64,000 nucleotides of DNA from Chitinophagales bacterium (GCA_025353485.1 JANXQO010000062.1:1-64000); one strand, 5' to 3'. Shown: positions 52,777 through 62,114, counted from the first letter of the stretch. A program made the numbers and translations. Notes: generated by a model not told the origin, from the letters alone.

Positions 52777-52821
52777 AATTATTAATGCTAAACATTTATT
52801 CATAATCTAAAAACTAAAACA

Positions 52822-53352
52822 ATGGCAATTTCATGGAAGATTGATCCTGCACATTCAGAGATCCGGTTTAAAATACGACACCTGATGGTAACCAATGTTA
52901 CCGGGTATTTTAAAAAGTTTGATCTTGTTGTTGAAACTGAAACAGATGATTTTAATACAGCCAAAAAAATTGAATTCACTGCTGACATTGATTCAATAGA
53001 AACCAACAATGAGCAAAGGGATACACACCTTAAGTCTGATGACTTTTTTAATGCTGAAAAATTTTCGCAATTAAAATTTGTAAGCAGTGATTATTCCGGA
53101 AGCGGAGATGATGCAACATTAAATGGCGATCTAACTATCAGGGATGTTACAAAATCAATTAAATTAAATGTTGAATATGGCGGAAGTGTTGTTGACCCAT
53201 ACGGTCAAAGCAAAGCTGGTTTTACGGTTACCGGTAAAATAAGCAGGAAAGAATATGGGCTTTTGTGGAATGCTGTAACAGAGGCTGGGCAAGTAGTGGT
53301 TAGTGATGAAATTCGTATTCATTGTGAGATACAATTGGTAAAGCAGGCGTAA
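52822..53352 (+). CDS. YceI family protein (second copy)
   Basis: A 176-residue YceI-domain paralogue of the gene at 51323, with SWKIDPAHSEIRFKIRHLMVTNVTGYFKKFD, TNNEQRDTHLKSDDFFNAEKF and AGFTVTGKISRKEYGLLWN. No signal peptide. The pair flanks the pirin gene, which suggests an old tandem duplication of one operon unit. A family A palindrome begins inside its stop codon (53350-53352), as if it had landed at the gene end. Confidence 0.94.
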   Translation: MAISWKIDPAHSEIRFKIRHLMVTNVTGYFKKFDLVVETETDDFNTAKKIEFTADIDSIETNNEQRDTHLKSDDFFNAEKFSQLKFVSSDYSGSGDDATLNGDLTIRDVTKSIKLNVEYGGSVVDPYGQSKAGFTVTGKISRKEYGLLWNAVTEAGQVVVSDEIRIHCEIQLVKQA

Positions 53353-53390
53353 CCTCATCCCTAACCCTTCTCCACAAGTGGAGAAGGGAA
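53351..53390. repeat. Palindromic repeat, family A, at the end of yceI
   Basis: AACCTCATCCCTAACCC leads into CTTCTCCACAAGTGGAGAAG. It is the inverted form of the copy at 25443-25481. It begins within the yceI stop codon and lies next to an oxidoreductase remnant. Confidence 0.85.
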
Positions 53391-53401
53391 CTCTATAGCA
53401 A

Positions 53402-53506
53402 AATAAATTTAATGCCAATGAAGGAATTTATAAGGCAGCAGAAGGAATGCTGAAAGAACTTTTGAAGTGGACTGAAACATTACAGCAAATAAGGAACAAA
53501 AAATAA
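53402..53506 (+). pseudogene. C-terminal remnant of an NADPH-dependent FMN reductase-like gene
   Basis: After an in-frame TAG, the frame reads NKFNANEGIYKAAEGMLKELLK followed by WTETLQQIRNKK and TAA at 53504-53506. This resembles the C-terminal helix of NADPH-dependent FMN reductase family proteins. The 5' part is absent; a palindromic repeat occupies the expected junction. It fits the redox nature of the neighbours but is too short to be functional. The assignment rests on a single helix. Confidence 0.55.
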
Positions 53507-53507
53507 G

Positions 53508-53588
53508 TTTCACGCAAATATTTGTAAGAAAGCAAAGCCGCAAAGAAAAAACTTTGGGGCTTTATTATCATTGCGCCTTTGTGTGAAA
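53508..53588. repeat. Extragenic hairpin of the CGCAAAG/CTTTGTG type
   Basis: TTTCACGCAAA (53508-53518) is inverted with one mismatch at 53578-53588 (TTTGTGTGAAA), with inner GCAAAGCCGCAAAG/CTTTGGGGC pairs. It lies downstream of the convergent yceI remnant and the M49 gene and may work as a bidirectional 3' element. Confidence 0.6.
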
Positions 53589-53597
53589 AAATTATTC

Positions 53598-55697
53598 TTA
53601 ATTCTTCACCGGCAAAAAAGAATATTTTTTAGCATATTCCATCATCTGCTCATAAAAACTTGCAGGGTATTCAATTTTTACATCGGTGATTTTATCTCCA
53701 CCCATTACAGCAACAAGACGTGGCTGAATAAATCCTTTATATGGTTTTACATTTAATTTTTTATAGCGCTCTAAAATTTCTTTATGTAAAGCAAGGTCTA
53801 CTTTTACGCCATAATTTTCAATCAGATTTTTGCCTGCATTAAAATCTCCTTCTGATTTCACTCTTTGTATCTCACGTAATAATTGTCCAAAAAGGTTACG
53901 CAGTTTATTGTAATCATTTATCTGCACATACGTTTTGCCATCCCTTTTTACAAACTGAACAACACTATCTCTTTTCCCTTTTTCATACACCCACCTGGCT
54001 ATCATTTGCCTGTTACGCATGTGTGCTTCCTCTACCTGGTCACCTGATTTTAATCTGGTAAGCTGCGTCATTAACCCGTTCATTAAATAGCTATCGTATT
54101 GCGTTTTAGCAACTTCAAGAGAAGGCATAACTCCAATATCAATTAGCTTTTGATCCATGATATAATACAGTGCCACAAGATCTGCACGTCCTTCTTCCAA
54201 AGCTGATGCATAATTTTTTAATGTTTTGTCAGTTGTTTCTACACCCTGATTTATTTGTCCGGATGCATGACCGATACACTCATGCATATCAGTATGAAGA
54301 TCTGCCGCAAGTGCTTCCCATTTTTTCATTCGCTGTGCAACTGTATCATTCAAAGCAAACTCATCTACCATACCGCTCTTAGCACCTGCAACATTATATG
54401 AGTAAATGATGTTACTAAGTGATACAGATTTAGAGCCATGTTCTTTTCTTATCCATTCGTTGTTGGGCAGGTTAATTCCTATTGCAGTATTGGGCGCCAG
54501 CGATCCGCTTTCAACAATAACAGTTATTGCTTTTGCAGTGATACCTTTTACATTTTTCTTTTTGTGCTCCGGCATTAGCGGCGAATTATCTTCAAACCAT
54601 TGCGCCTGGTCTGCAATAGCTTTTATGCGTTTGGTGGCCTCCATATCTTTTATAGAAACAACACTTTCATAAGTTGCTTTTTTACCAATAGGATCATCAT
54701 ACACTTCAATAAATCCATTCACTACATCAATCCGGCTGTTTATATCAGCTACCCATGCAATGCTGTATTCGTCAAACTTTTTTAGATCACCGGTTTGATA
54801 ATATTCTATCAAAAGTTGCAATGCTTTTTTCTGCTGATCATTCTCAGCAACGGTTACAGCTTTTTGCAACCAGTCCACAATTTTTTCTATAGCAGGTGAA
54901 TACATACCACCAACTTTCCAAACTTTTTCTGTGATCTTACCGTTCTCTTTTATTAATTTACTGTTAAGTCCCCACATTGGCGCTTCGCCCTTACTGTTGA
55001 ACTTGCCGTAAAACTCTTCCACTTCTTTTTGAGTAACACCTTCATAAAAATTTCCTGACGAAGCTTTAATATTATCAATGTTGGGGCTTTGGTCAACAAG
55101 TTTTGGTTCAAACTTCAGATCATATACAATTGGTTTTATCCTGTTTAAAAATGCCTGAATACTTTCGCCTGTATCTTTTGGTATTTGGATAGAATCGCTT
55201 GCTTTTACAACAGTAGAAAAATATTCAAATGAACAGGCAGGAATAAATTTTTCATTTCCATAATGATGATGATTGCCATTGCTGAACCAAACACGTCCGC
55301 AATATTCTTCAAATTTTTTCCAGTCATCGCTGTTCTTGTCTCCGGCAAATGAGCCATAAGCGGCCTCTAGAGTTTTACGAACCAAAATATTATACTTTCC
55401 TCTTTGATCATAAGCAATTTCTCTTCCGCTAAGGGCTGCTTCGTATAAATAATAAGCAAGTTGTTTTTGCTGAAGACTTAACTGGCTAAAACCCGGCACC
55501 TGGTAGCGAAGCACCTGGATGTCGGCAAAAGCTTCGGCTTCTACTTTAAACGTGGTGTCGTAGGAAGCGGCCGCAGTAGTATCGCTTACCTGTGTGCTAT
55601 CCTTATTTGCTGTGGAGTTTGTGCCATTATTATTGCATGAAAGCAGTACGCTAAATAATACAATGGCCGCTACAAATTGTTTTGCGGAGTTTTTCAT
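53598..55697 (-). CDS. Dipeptidyl-peptidase III (M49) lipoprotein
   Basis: A 699-residue zinc peptidase of family M49 that removes dipeptides from the N-terminus of short peptides. The signal ends in a lipobox (LFSVLLSCNNNG), so it is likely attached to the envelope. The unusual zinc motif HEXXGH is seen as HECIGH near residues 471-476, with the distal EEGRAD near 500. Further family features are SNGNHHHYGNEKF and RWVYEKGKRDSV. Length is normal for the bacterial members. The gene is monocistronic as far as can be seen. Confidence 0.93.
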   Translation of the reverse strand: MKNSAKQFVAAIVLFSVLLSCNNNGTNSTANKDSTQVSDTTAAASYDTTFKVEAEAFADIQVLRYQVPGFSQLSLQQKQLAYYLYEAALSGREIAYDQRGKYNILVRKTLEAAYGSFAGDKNSDDWKKFEEYCGRVWFSNGNHHHYGNEKFIPACSFEYFSTVVKASDSIQIPKDTGESIQAFLNRIKPIVYDLKFEPKLVDQSPNIDNIKASSGNFYEGVTQKEVEEFYGKFNSKGEAPMWGLNSKLIKENGKITEKVWKVGGMYSPAIEKIVDWLQKAVTVAENDQQKKALQLLIEYYQTGDLKKFDEYSIAWVADINSRIDVVNGFIEVYDDPIGKKATYESVVSIKDMEATKRIKAIADQAQWFEDNSPLMPEHKKKNVKGITAKAITVIVESGSLAPNTAIGINLPNNEWIRKEHGSKSVSLSNIIYSYNVAGAKSGMVDEFALNDTVAQRMKKWEALAADLHTDMHECIGHASGQINQGVETTDKTLKNYASALEEGRADLVALYYIMDQKLIDIGVMPSLEVAKTQYDSYLMNGLMTQLTRLKSGDQVEEAHMRNRQMIARWVYEKGKRDSVVQFVKRDGKTYVQINDYNKLRNLFGQLLREIQRVKSEGDFNAGKNLIENYGVKVDLALHKEILERYKKLNVKPYKGFIQPRLVAVMGGDKITDVKIEYPASFYEQMMEYAKKYSFLPVKN

Positions 55698-55834
55698 TAT
55701 AAAAAAAATTTAAGGGGATAAAAATAAGTTATTACAAAGAAATGTTAGCAGGAATATTAGCACATTAACAAATGCTTTGGCATAAACGTTGCGTGCATTA
55801 AGAGTAATTATAAATAAAATTTAAAAAATAAATT

Positions 55835-56626
55835 ATGGTACTTAGATCTTTATTATCGCTTGCTTTTTTAACAGTGATAATTTTTTCTGTAGAATCACAA
55901 AACCTGAAAGTAAAGCGCAAAGGAGTTACACCATTGGATGTTACTAAAAATGCACCGGACAATAACTACCTGTATACGCTGAATCAATTTGCTGGAAAAT
56001 GGCAGGAAGTGAATCGCACTGACAGCAAAAATTCTTCTATAGCTTTTAAGGATACATTGTTTTATAATTTTTCAGGGAAGAATGTATTTAGCAGGGATGG
56101 GGTTAACATGAGTTTAAAAGGAGAGGCAGCAATAGAACCCGGCAATGTATTGGTGGCAGCAGCAGATGTGTTTACTATAAGATCAATGAATAACAACCAG
56201 GTTGTTTTAGATGATGGTGATTACCTGCATACATTGGTAAGAAAAAAAGAGTTTTGGTATGAAACATTACCTACCAATTATGTAGTGCCTGAAAAAAATA
56301 TAACTCCTGTTTCTGTAAATGCATCTGCGCTTTTTGGCAAATGGAAAGTATATAGAAGGGATGCTAAACCGGGAAGTGAAAATCACAGGATACTTATTAG
56401 AATTCTTAATGTTACCGAAATAAAAGATGAGCATACAGCTATCGGTGAAGTAACTTTTTATCAAACTGAAAAACTGGAAATACTTCCCTGTACCATTACG
56501 CTTAGCGGCGAAAGAATACATATCGCAACTTCAAAAGGTTCGTGGAATATGAATGTATATAAAGCGGATGGAAAAGACCTCGTATTTGGTGATGCTTCTC
56601 TTATGTATTATTGTAAGCCCTTATAA
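55835..56626 (+). CDS. Secreted lipocalin-like hypothetical protein
   Basis: A 263-residue exported protein (signal peptide ending SVESQ). Two similar halves are visible, each with GKWQEV or GKWKVYRRD leading a set of beta strands, then DTLFYNFSGKNVF and VTFYQTEKLEI. This suggests two lipocalin-like barrels. The end YYCKPL carries a conserved cysteine. No named family. It is bounded by a bidirectional terminator. Confidence 0.7.
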   Translation: MVLRSLLSLAFLTVIIFSVESQNLKVKRKGVTPLDVTKNAPDNNYLYTLNQFAGKWQEVNRTDSKNSSIAFKDTLFYNFSGKNVFSRDGVNMSLKGEAAIEPGNVLVAAADVFTIRSMNNNQVVLDDGDYLHTLVRKKEFWYETLPTNYVVPEKNITPVSVNASALFGKWKVYRRDAKPGSENHRILIRILNVTEIKDEHTAIGEVTFYQTEKLEILPCTITLSGERIHIATSKGSWNMNVYKADGKDLVFGDASLMYYCKPL

Positions 56627-56699
56627 ACCCTTGAGGAGCTGACCTAAAAAAAAGGCTATTCTTGAAAAAAAATAAAAGTTCTGCCGGTAGAAATAAACG

Positions 56700-56730
56700 A
56701 GGAAGGTTTTTAACACCTTCCTGGTTTTAT
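56700..56730. terminator. Bidirectional terminator between the lipocalin-like gene and arsC
   Basis: AGGAAGGT (56700-56707) pairs with ACCTTCCT (56715-56722) around TTTTAAC. T-rich sequence follows on both sides, and the two genes converge on it. Confidence 0.7.
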
Positions 56731-57140
56731 AAAATTTCAGCAACAAACTGCTTACAGAAATTTTTAATCTCATCTCTTACTTTTCTAAATTGCTGCGTTA
56801 TTTCATCTTCAGTACCTTTTGCTTTTGCAGGATCAGGAAAGTTGTGATGAAACTGTTTTGCTGTTGATGGAAATACAGGACATTGTTCTTTTGCATTATC
56901 ACAAACCGTTATCACAAAATCAAAATTGATGTTGCGGTATTCATCAACATTGTTAGAAGTGTGCTTTGAAATATCAATCCCATCTTCTTTCATTACAACA
57001 ATGGCTTTAGGATTAACTCCATGCGTTTCTATTCCTGCACTGTACACTTCTGCTTTATCTTTTGCAAAATGTTGTAAATAACCCTCGGCTATCTGGCTTC
57101 TGCAACTGTTGCCTGTACACAATACTAAAATGCGTTTCAT
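56727..57140 (-). CDS. arsC: Low-molecular-weight phosphatase / arsenate reductase (ArsC type)
   Basis: About 137 residues, starting at MKRILVLCTGNSCRSQIAEG; the longer frame adds three residues from an upstream TTG. The phosphate loop is CTGNSCRS (CX5R with C8 and R14), as in thioredoxin-linked ArsC proteins and related tyrosine phosphatases. The middle part has VITVCDNAKEQCPVFPS, with the second and third cysteine of ArsC. This favours arsenate reduction to arsenite. It lies some 4-5 kb from the arsR-arsM cluster, separated by sugar genes, so co-regulation is not shown. Confidence 0.86.
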   Translation of the reverse strand: MKRILVLCTGNSCRSQIAEGYLQHFAKDKAEVYSAGIETHGVNPKAIVVMKEDGIDISKHTSNNVDEYRNINFDFVITVCDNAKEQCPVFPSTAKQFHHNFPDPAKAKGTEDEITQQFRKVRDEIKNFCKQFVAEIL

Positions 57141-57182
57141 ATCTAACAAGATTCTTAATTTATTATTATTGAAAATGAATCA

Positions 57183-58673
57183 TTACCAAATTGATTTCAT
57201 TTTCCAAAGCGTTGACTTTAGCAGTTTAGATTTCCCACTGGAATTGAATAGCTCAATGCCATTATCAGATTCGCCGGGAAAAATTTGAGCCGTTAAAACG
57301 ACCTCACCATTATTGGCAAATACTTCCACAATACTATGGTCGAAAAATATATGCAGTTGAAGTTGCCTGTTATGTAATGCAAGAGTTGTTTCAAACCTGC
57401 TACGCTTTTCAAAAGCTTTATTAAAAGAACGAACACCACTTTTACTTCTGTCAACGTATAATAATTGTTTTGCTGCATCATAACCTATTTCAAAAAAACT
57501 ATTTCCTGATTTTGCAATTCGTACACCACTGGTTGATAAAGCAGAAGGCTCAATCATTATTTCCATTTCAAACTGCTGGCTTTTTACGGGCAATAATTTT
57601 GTTTCGTTAATAGTTTCATTTTTAAACTCCCATTCTTTTGTGCGCAAAGTTTGTAATGCAGCAACCGGCTTTTGCAGCAACACCCATTCATTGTTTATCT
57701 TTTTTACACTCATATTTCTTGGCAGCGACATAGCTCCTTTCCAGGGTGTGGTTGGTATGTCATTGGCATAGTTCCAGTTGTTAAGCCACCCGATAGATGT
57801 TGGCAAATGTGCTGCGGGTAGTTGGTTGTACGCAATGGCTGCATAATAATCCGGACCGTAATCCGGACGGACAATTTTATTCACCGGGTTTTCATTGGTA
57901 AATGTTGTCCCATCAAACTCTCCTACAAAATATTGCATGGAACCGTTTTGCGAAGTTTGCAAAACCCATTTCTTTTTTCCGGGCATACCTTCAACAGTCA
58001 CTTGTGTAAGATCAGGGCATTCCCATACACCAGTTGTATCACCTGCGGGACTAAAGTCACTTAAATGATTCCATTCTTTTAAATTTTTTGAAGAATAGAA
58101 TTGCACAAAATGTTCAACCGGAAACATCAATGCCATCACCCAAAACTTTTTAGGTTCGCACCAGAAAATTTTTGGATCACGGAAATCTTTTTTACCAAGA
58201 TCAAGAACCGGGTTCCTGTTATACTTTGTCCAGGTAATTCCATTGTCTAAACTATATGCAATGTGTTGCGATTGATTTACATTTTCAATGTGCCCCGTAT
58301 AAACAGCCACCATAGGCACTTTCCCGTTCTTGCCAAAGCCACTGGTATTATTTTTATCAACCACACAGGTGCCTGAAAATATCATGATACCATTTTCTTC
58401 CGGTATGGCTATGGGCAGGTGTTTCCAATACACGAGGTCTTTACTCACTGCATGGGCCCATGTCATGTGGCCCCATACATTACCAAACGGATTGTGCTGA
58501 TAAAATAAATGATACGTTCCATTATTATAGACAAGACCATTAGGATCATTGCACCAATTAATTGCAGGAGAAAAATGAAATCGTGGACGGTATTGTTCTT
58601 TATAAGAAGAATTTGTTTGGCCGAAGGCGCAAAAAGAAAAAGCAAAGCATAAAGAAAAAATTAAAACTCTCAT
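57183..58673 (-). CDS. Glycoside hydrolase family 32 (fructan/sucrose hydrolase)
   Basis: A 496-residue exported enzyme (signal peptide ending CAFGQ). It cleaves beta-fructosyl bonds. Catalytic motifs are the nucleophile D43 in WCNDPNGLVYN, the RDP motif at 165-167 (DFRDPKIFW) and the acid/base E218 in WECPDL. The C-terminal beta-sandwich (FFDHSIVEVFANNGEVVLT) is that of GH32. Levan, inulin and sucrose are all possible substrates. The gene is next to an MFS sugar porter (24-base gap) and should form one sugar-use operon with it. Confidence 0.95.
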   Translation of the reverse strand: MRVLIFSLCFAFSFCAFGQTNSSYKEQYRPRFHFSPAINWCNDPNGLVYNNGTYHLFYQHNPFGNVWGHMTWAHAVSKDLVYWKHLPIAIPEENGIMIFSGTCVVDKNNTSGFGKNGKVPMVAVYTGHIENVNQSQHIAYSLDNGITWTKYNRNPVLDLGKKDFRDPKIFWCEPKKFWVMALMFPVEHFVQFYSSKNLKEWNHLSDFSPAGDTTGVWECPDLTQVTVEGMPGKKKWVLQTSQNGSMQYFVGEFDGTTFTNENPVNKIVRPDYGPDYYAAIAYNQLPAAHLPTSIGWLNNWNYANDIPTTPWKGAMSLPRNMSVKKINNEWVLLQKPVAALQTLRTKEWEFKNETINETKLLPVKSQQFEMEIMIEPSALSTSGVRIAKSGNSFFEIGYDAAKQLLYVDRSKSGVRSFNKAFEKRSRFETTLALHNRQLQLHIFFDHSIVEVFANNGEVVLTAQIFPGESDNGIELFNSSGKSKLLKSTLWKMKSIW

Positions 58674-58696
58674 CAGCTTTTTTTTTAAATAAAAAA

Positions 58697-60049
58697 TTAT
58701 TCTACGATTAATTTTTTTTCTAATTCTTCCAATGATACACCCTTGGTTTCAGGAACCTTTGTTAATACCCAGATCAATTGCAATACCATCATAAAAGCAA
58801 AGAAGGCAAAAATGGGCCAGGGGTTGTCTTTAAAAATTCCATTCTTTTCATCCAGAAAAAAAGGTGTGATCAATGTTATGATGCCCGCAAATACCCAATG
58901 CACACTGGCGCCAAAAGATTGGCCCATGGCCCGGATTTTATTAGGAAAAATTTCAGAAAGAAAAACCCAGATAACGGCTCCCTGCCCTATAGCATGTGAG
59001 GCAATAAAGAGTAATAAGAAAGTCATTAAAAACGCAGGGCTTGCATGCGAAGAAAAAGACCAGGCAACTATAGAAAGACTAAGGATATATCCTATGGAGC
59101 CAATAATGAGTAGTGTTCTTCGTCCAATTCTGTCTATCAGATAAAGGCCTACAAACGTAAAGATTAAATTAGTGCCCCCGATAGCAATTGAATTAAGCAA
59201 AGATTCTTTTGCTCCCAATCCGCTTCTCGAAAGTATTTCGGGAGCATAATAAAGAATAAAGTTGATGCCGGAAAGCTGATTAAAAAAGGCGATCATAAAA
59301 GCCAGCCAGATAATTATACTATGCTTTGAGCTAAAAAAATTAGAGGCCTTTCCTGCTAACGCTTCGTGTTGATTGCTTGTAATGATAGATGAAACTTCTT
59401 CTTCCACATTGGCAACACCTATCTGGGATAAGATTTTTTTTGCAGCAGCCTGGTCATTCTTTTTTGTAATTAACCAACGTGGGCTTTCGGGTACACCCAT
59501 CACCATCAAAGTATAAATTATAGAAGGCACAGCTAACACACCCAGCATCCATCGCCAGTCATTAGCGCCACCAACACCATGTAAAAAATAATTGGAAAGA
59601 AAAGCGATCAATATTCCAAACACAATATTGAATTGGTACAGCGCTCCCAAACGGCCTCTTGTAGAAGGAGTTGAAATTTCTGAAATATAAGTAGGCGCTA
59701 CTACCGATGAAACGCCAATACCAATTCCGCCAATAAACCGAAAGGCCGAAAATGTATATGGGTCCTGTGCTAACGCAGAGCCTAATGCAGAAACAGCAAA
59801 CAGCACTCCTATCCAAAGCAATACTTTTTTTCTTCCAAATCTATCAGCCGGAATACTGCCCAATAAGGCTCCCGCAACAGTCCCCCACAATGCCATAGAC
59901 ATAATAAAAATGCCATGAAATAATGTTGAGGTATGCCAAAGTTCTTTTATGGGTTGATTAGCGCCGGAAATAACTACTGTATCAAAGCCGAAAATAAAAC
60001 CCGCCAATGCCGCAACGATTGACCAGTTCAAAAGCTTGTTCTTATTCAT
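58697..60049 (-). CDS. Sugar porter family MFS transporter
   Basis: A 450-residue inner-membrane transporter with twelve helices. Sugar-porter marks are FGFDTVVISGANQ in helix 1, the RFGRKKVLL loop, GVSSVVAPTYISEISTPSTRGRLGALYQ, PESPRWL and PETKGVSLEELE at the end. It probably takes up the fructose or glucose released by the GH32 enzyme, with proton symport as the usual mechanism. The gene is upstream of the GH32 gene in the same direction; no regulator is adjacent. Confidence 0.95.
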   Translation of the reverse strand: MNKNKLLNWSIVAALAGFIFGFDTVVISGANQPIKELWHTSTLFHGIFIMSMALWGTVAGALLGSIPADRFGRKKVLLWIGVLFAVSALGSALAQDPYTFSAFRFIGGIGIGVSSVVAPTYISEISTPSTRGRLGALYQFNIVFGILIAFLSNYFLHGVGGANDWRWMLGVLAVPSIIYTLMVMGVPESPRWLITKKNDQAAAKKILSQIGVANVEEEVSSIITSNQHEALAGKASNFFSSKHSIIIWLAFMIAFFNQLSGINFILYYAPEILSRSGLGAKESLLNSIAIGGTNLIFTFVGLYLIDRIGRRTLLIIGSIGYILSLSIVAWSFSSHASPAFLMTFLLLFIASHAIGQGAVIWVFLSEIFPNKIRAMGQSFGASVHWVFAGIITLITPFFLDEKNGIFKDNPWPIFAFFAFMMVLQLIWVLTKVPETKGVSLEELEKKLIVE

Positions 60050-60197
60050 AATCAGTGATGCATTAATAAAGAAAGATAAGAAACAAAATTAAAATTGCGG
60101 CTATCTGAAGGTAGTCAGCAATGGGTTATGCTGAATCATGTAGCATCATCCTGTGCAGAATAACAATAACTCTTATGGTACCAATTTGTATCATACC

Positions 60198-60692
60198 TTA
60201 TTTTACTCCCACAACAGAACTTCTTCTTTCCATAAGAACTGTATCTCTCCAAACGCCATTCATCTGCCCGATCTTTTCTCTATAACCAACAATTCTAAAT
60301 CCATTTGCTTCATGAATTTTTATGCTGCCATTATTTTCCGTAAATATTCCTGCCTGCAGCGTCCATATATTATTTGCTTCGCTTTCTTTTATCAATTGCT
60401 GCAATAATGCATTACCAATTTTTTGTCCCCGGAATTTTTCGCCAACATATACACTCACTTCTCCAACACCTGCGTAAACACATCTGCCGGAAACCGCTGT
60501 AAGTGCAGCCCATCCGGCAATTTCATTATCAGCTTCTGCAACAACTCTGCTGTGGGCAAGATGAGTGTTGTTCCATTCTTCCCATTTAGGTGCACTCTGT
60601 TGAAAAGTTGCATTGCCTGTTTTTATGCCTTCTTCATAAATTGATCTTACTGATTGCCAATGTTCCGGCAATAATGGTGAAAAGGTTATCAT
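60198..60692 (-). CDS. GNAT N-acetyltransferase of the PAT/ArsN1 type
   Basis: A 164-residue acetyltransferase resembling phosphinothricin acetyltransferase: IYEEGIKTGNATFQQSAPKWEEW, AGWAALTAVSGRCVYAGVGEVSVYVGEKFRGQKIGNALLQQLIKESE and IHEANGFRIVGYREKIGQMNGVWRDTVLMERR. The acetyl-CoA loop RGQKIG is intact. PAT-like enzymes that lie in arsenic operons (ArsN1) acetylate the arsenic antibiotic arsinothricin. Position directly downstream of arsR and arsM favours this, but a generic PAT or another amine substrate is also possible. Confidence 0.82.
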   Translation of the reverse strand: MITFSPLLPEHWQSVRSIYEEGIKTGNATFQQSAPKWEEWNNTHLAHSRVVAEADNEIAGWAALTAVSGRCVYAGVGEVSVYVGEKFRGQKIGNALLQQLIKESEANNIWTLQAGIFTENNGSIKIHEANGFRIVGYREKIGQMNGVWRDTVLMERRSSVVGVK

Positions 60693-60728
60693 TACTTTTA
60701 TATTTATAACAAAACAATTTGTTCTTCA

Positions 60729-60832
60729 CCTCACCCCACGAACTGATTTATTTTTTTAGAGACATTCTGCCCCTCTCCATATGGAGAGGGGTCGAAGGTT
60801 TCTTCAATTTGAATTAACATTGTGGGGTGAGG
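60729..60832. repeat. Nested palindromic element, family A, between arsM and the acetyltransferase
   Basis: The outer arms CCTCACCCCAC (60729-60739) and GTGGGGTGAGG (60822-60832) pair perfectly. A 22-base perfect palindrome sits inside (60770-60791), centred on CATATG. The right end lies four bases from the arsM stop codon. This is the most complete family A copy. Confidence 0.9.
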
Positions 60833-60836
60833 TTAC

Positions 60837-61685
60837 TCAGTTGCAGCAATCAGGACCACAGCAAGCACCTTTTTCTGTACCTGGTTTTTCTGCATAAACA
60901 GTAACGCTGAATATTCCTGTACCTGATTGTTTAAAAGAAGCAATTTGTTCTGCGGATAAGTAATTGCTTAGAATATCATCAGGAACAGTGATCACTTTCT
61001 CTTTTTGCAGGGTTATATTTTTAAATCCATTGGATTCTATCAATTGCAGATATTCATTTTTTTGAATAGCGCCTGCAACACAGCCTGCATACATTTCTGC
61101 AGCGTTTTTAATATTTAGCGGAAGCTCCCCAACCAATACAATATCCGAAATACTAAAGTGGCCGCCGGGTTTTAATACTCTTAAAATTTCTTTGAACACA
61201 CCATCTTTATTAGGAACAAGATTTAAAACACAGTTGCTAACAATTACATCAGCAGTGTTTGCAGTAACAGGCATCTTTTCAATATCACCCTGCCTGAACT
61301 CAACATTATTATAACCTCTTACTTCTGCATTTTTTCTTGACTTGTCGATCATCGCCGGAGTGAAATCAATACCAATAACTTTTCCGTTTTCTCCTGTTTC
61401 ATGCCGTGCAATAAAAGCATCATTGCCTGCTCCGCTTCCAAGATCAATTACCACATCACCCTTTTTTATTTTGGCAAATTGGGTTGGTAAGCCACAGCCT
61501 AAACCAAGGTCTGCATCAGGGTTGTAGCCCTGCAATTGGTTATAATCTTCTGACATAATATTGTACACTTCATCACTACAACATCCCGAACCGCAGCATG
61601 AAGCTGCATTGGTTTCTTTATCCTGTAAAGCAATCTCTGAATATTTTTGCTTTACCATTTCTTTTACTTTGTCTTGAGTTTGCAT
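60837..61685 (-). CDS. arsM: Arsenite methyltransferase
   Basis: A 282-residue SAM-dependent enzyme that methylates arsenite in the cytoplasm. The SAM site is VVIDLGSGAGNDAF at about 78-91. The arsenic-binding cysteines appear as C64 (GLGCGLP), C152 (SNCVLNL) and C202 (AGCVAGA). Further cysteines are found at the N-terminus (SCCGSGCC) and in the tail (GACCGPDCCN), which may bind metal. Length is typical for bacterial ArsM. It follows arsR on the same strand, with a repeat in the gap. Confidence 0.95.
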   Translation of the reverse strand: MQTQDKVKEMVKQKYSEIALQDKETNAASCCGSGCCSDEVYNIMSEDYNQLQGYNPDADLGLGCGLPTQFAKIKKGDVVIDLGSGAGNDAFIARHETGENGKVIGIDFTPAMIDKSRKNAEVRGYNNVEFRQGDIEKMPVTANTADVIVSNCVLNLVPNKDGVFKEILRVLKPGGHFSISDIVLVGELPLNIKNAAEMYAGCVAGAIQKNEYLQLIESNGFKNITLQKEKVITVPDDILSNYLSAEQIASFKQSGTGIFSVTVYAEKPGTEKGACCGPDCCN

Positions 61686-61708
61686 TGTATTTATATTTAA
61701 TAGTTATA

Positions 61709-61739
61709 CCCTCTAAATCTCCCTAAAGGGAGACTTGCC
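61709..61739. repeat. Palindromic repeat, family B variant, between arsR and arsM
   Basis: CCCTCTAAATCTCCCTAAAGGGAGACTTGCC. The lead and tail match the copy at 63477-63520 with a shorter stem (TCTCCC/GGGAGA). It lies about 24 bases upstream of the arsM start. Confidence 0.75.
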
Positions 61740-61785
61740 ATCCGCACAAAATCCCTGGCACACGGATTAGCATAGTAAATTAATA

Positions 61786-62109
61786 TCAGCAACAGCTTCC
61801 TTTAAAAGAATCAAAAAGCTTATTGAGAGATTGCTGTGCGGCCTTCCATTCTTTCTCATCTATGCAATAACAAACCTTTGCACCATCAATATCGCCTTTA
61901 ATTAAGCCTGCATCTTTTAATTCTTTTAAATGTTGCGAAACGGTACTTTGCGAAAGCGGTAATTCATCTACAATATCCCCACAGATGCAGGTTTGCTTTT
62001 TAGCTAATAATTGTAAAATAGAAATGCGTGCAGGATGCGCAAGTGCTTTTGCATATTTTGCAAGGCTGTTGTGCTTAACTGTAAACTCCAATGATTTTGT
62101 TGCTCCCAT
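61786..62109 (-). CDS. arsR: ArsR family arsenite-responsive repressor
   Basis: A 107-residue winged-helix repressor. The arsenic site is TCICGD with C41 and C43 at the start of the DNA-binding region, followed by [21 protein letters not shown], the recognition helix. Another cysteine pair closes the protein (SCC). Release from DNA on arsenite binding is the family mechanism. A near-palindromic operator lies just upstream of its start, so it regulates itself and the following genes. Confidence 0.95.
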   Translation of the reverse strand: MGATKSLEFTVKHNSLAKYAKALAHPARISILQLLAKKQTCICGDIVDELPLSQSTVSQHLKELKDAGLIKGDIDGAKVCYCIDEKEWKAAQQSLNKLFDSFKGSCC

Positions 62110-62114
62110 AATCG

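Noticed and set aside
58743..59144. A 133-codon plus-strand frame inside the MFS gene
   Set aside because: Shadow of a transporter gene; composition reflects the reverse of membrane helices.
60049..60197. Possible small gene or RNA between the MFS and acetyltransferase genes
   Set aside because: No frame, hairpin or promoter match of note in about 150 bases.
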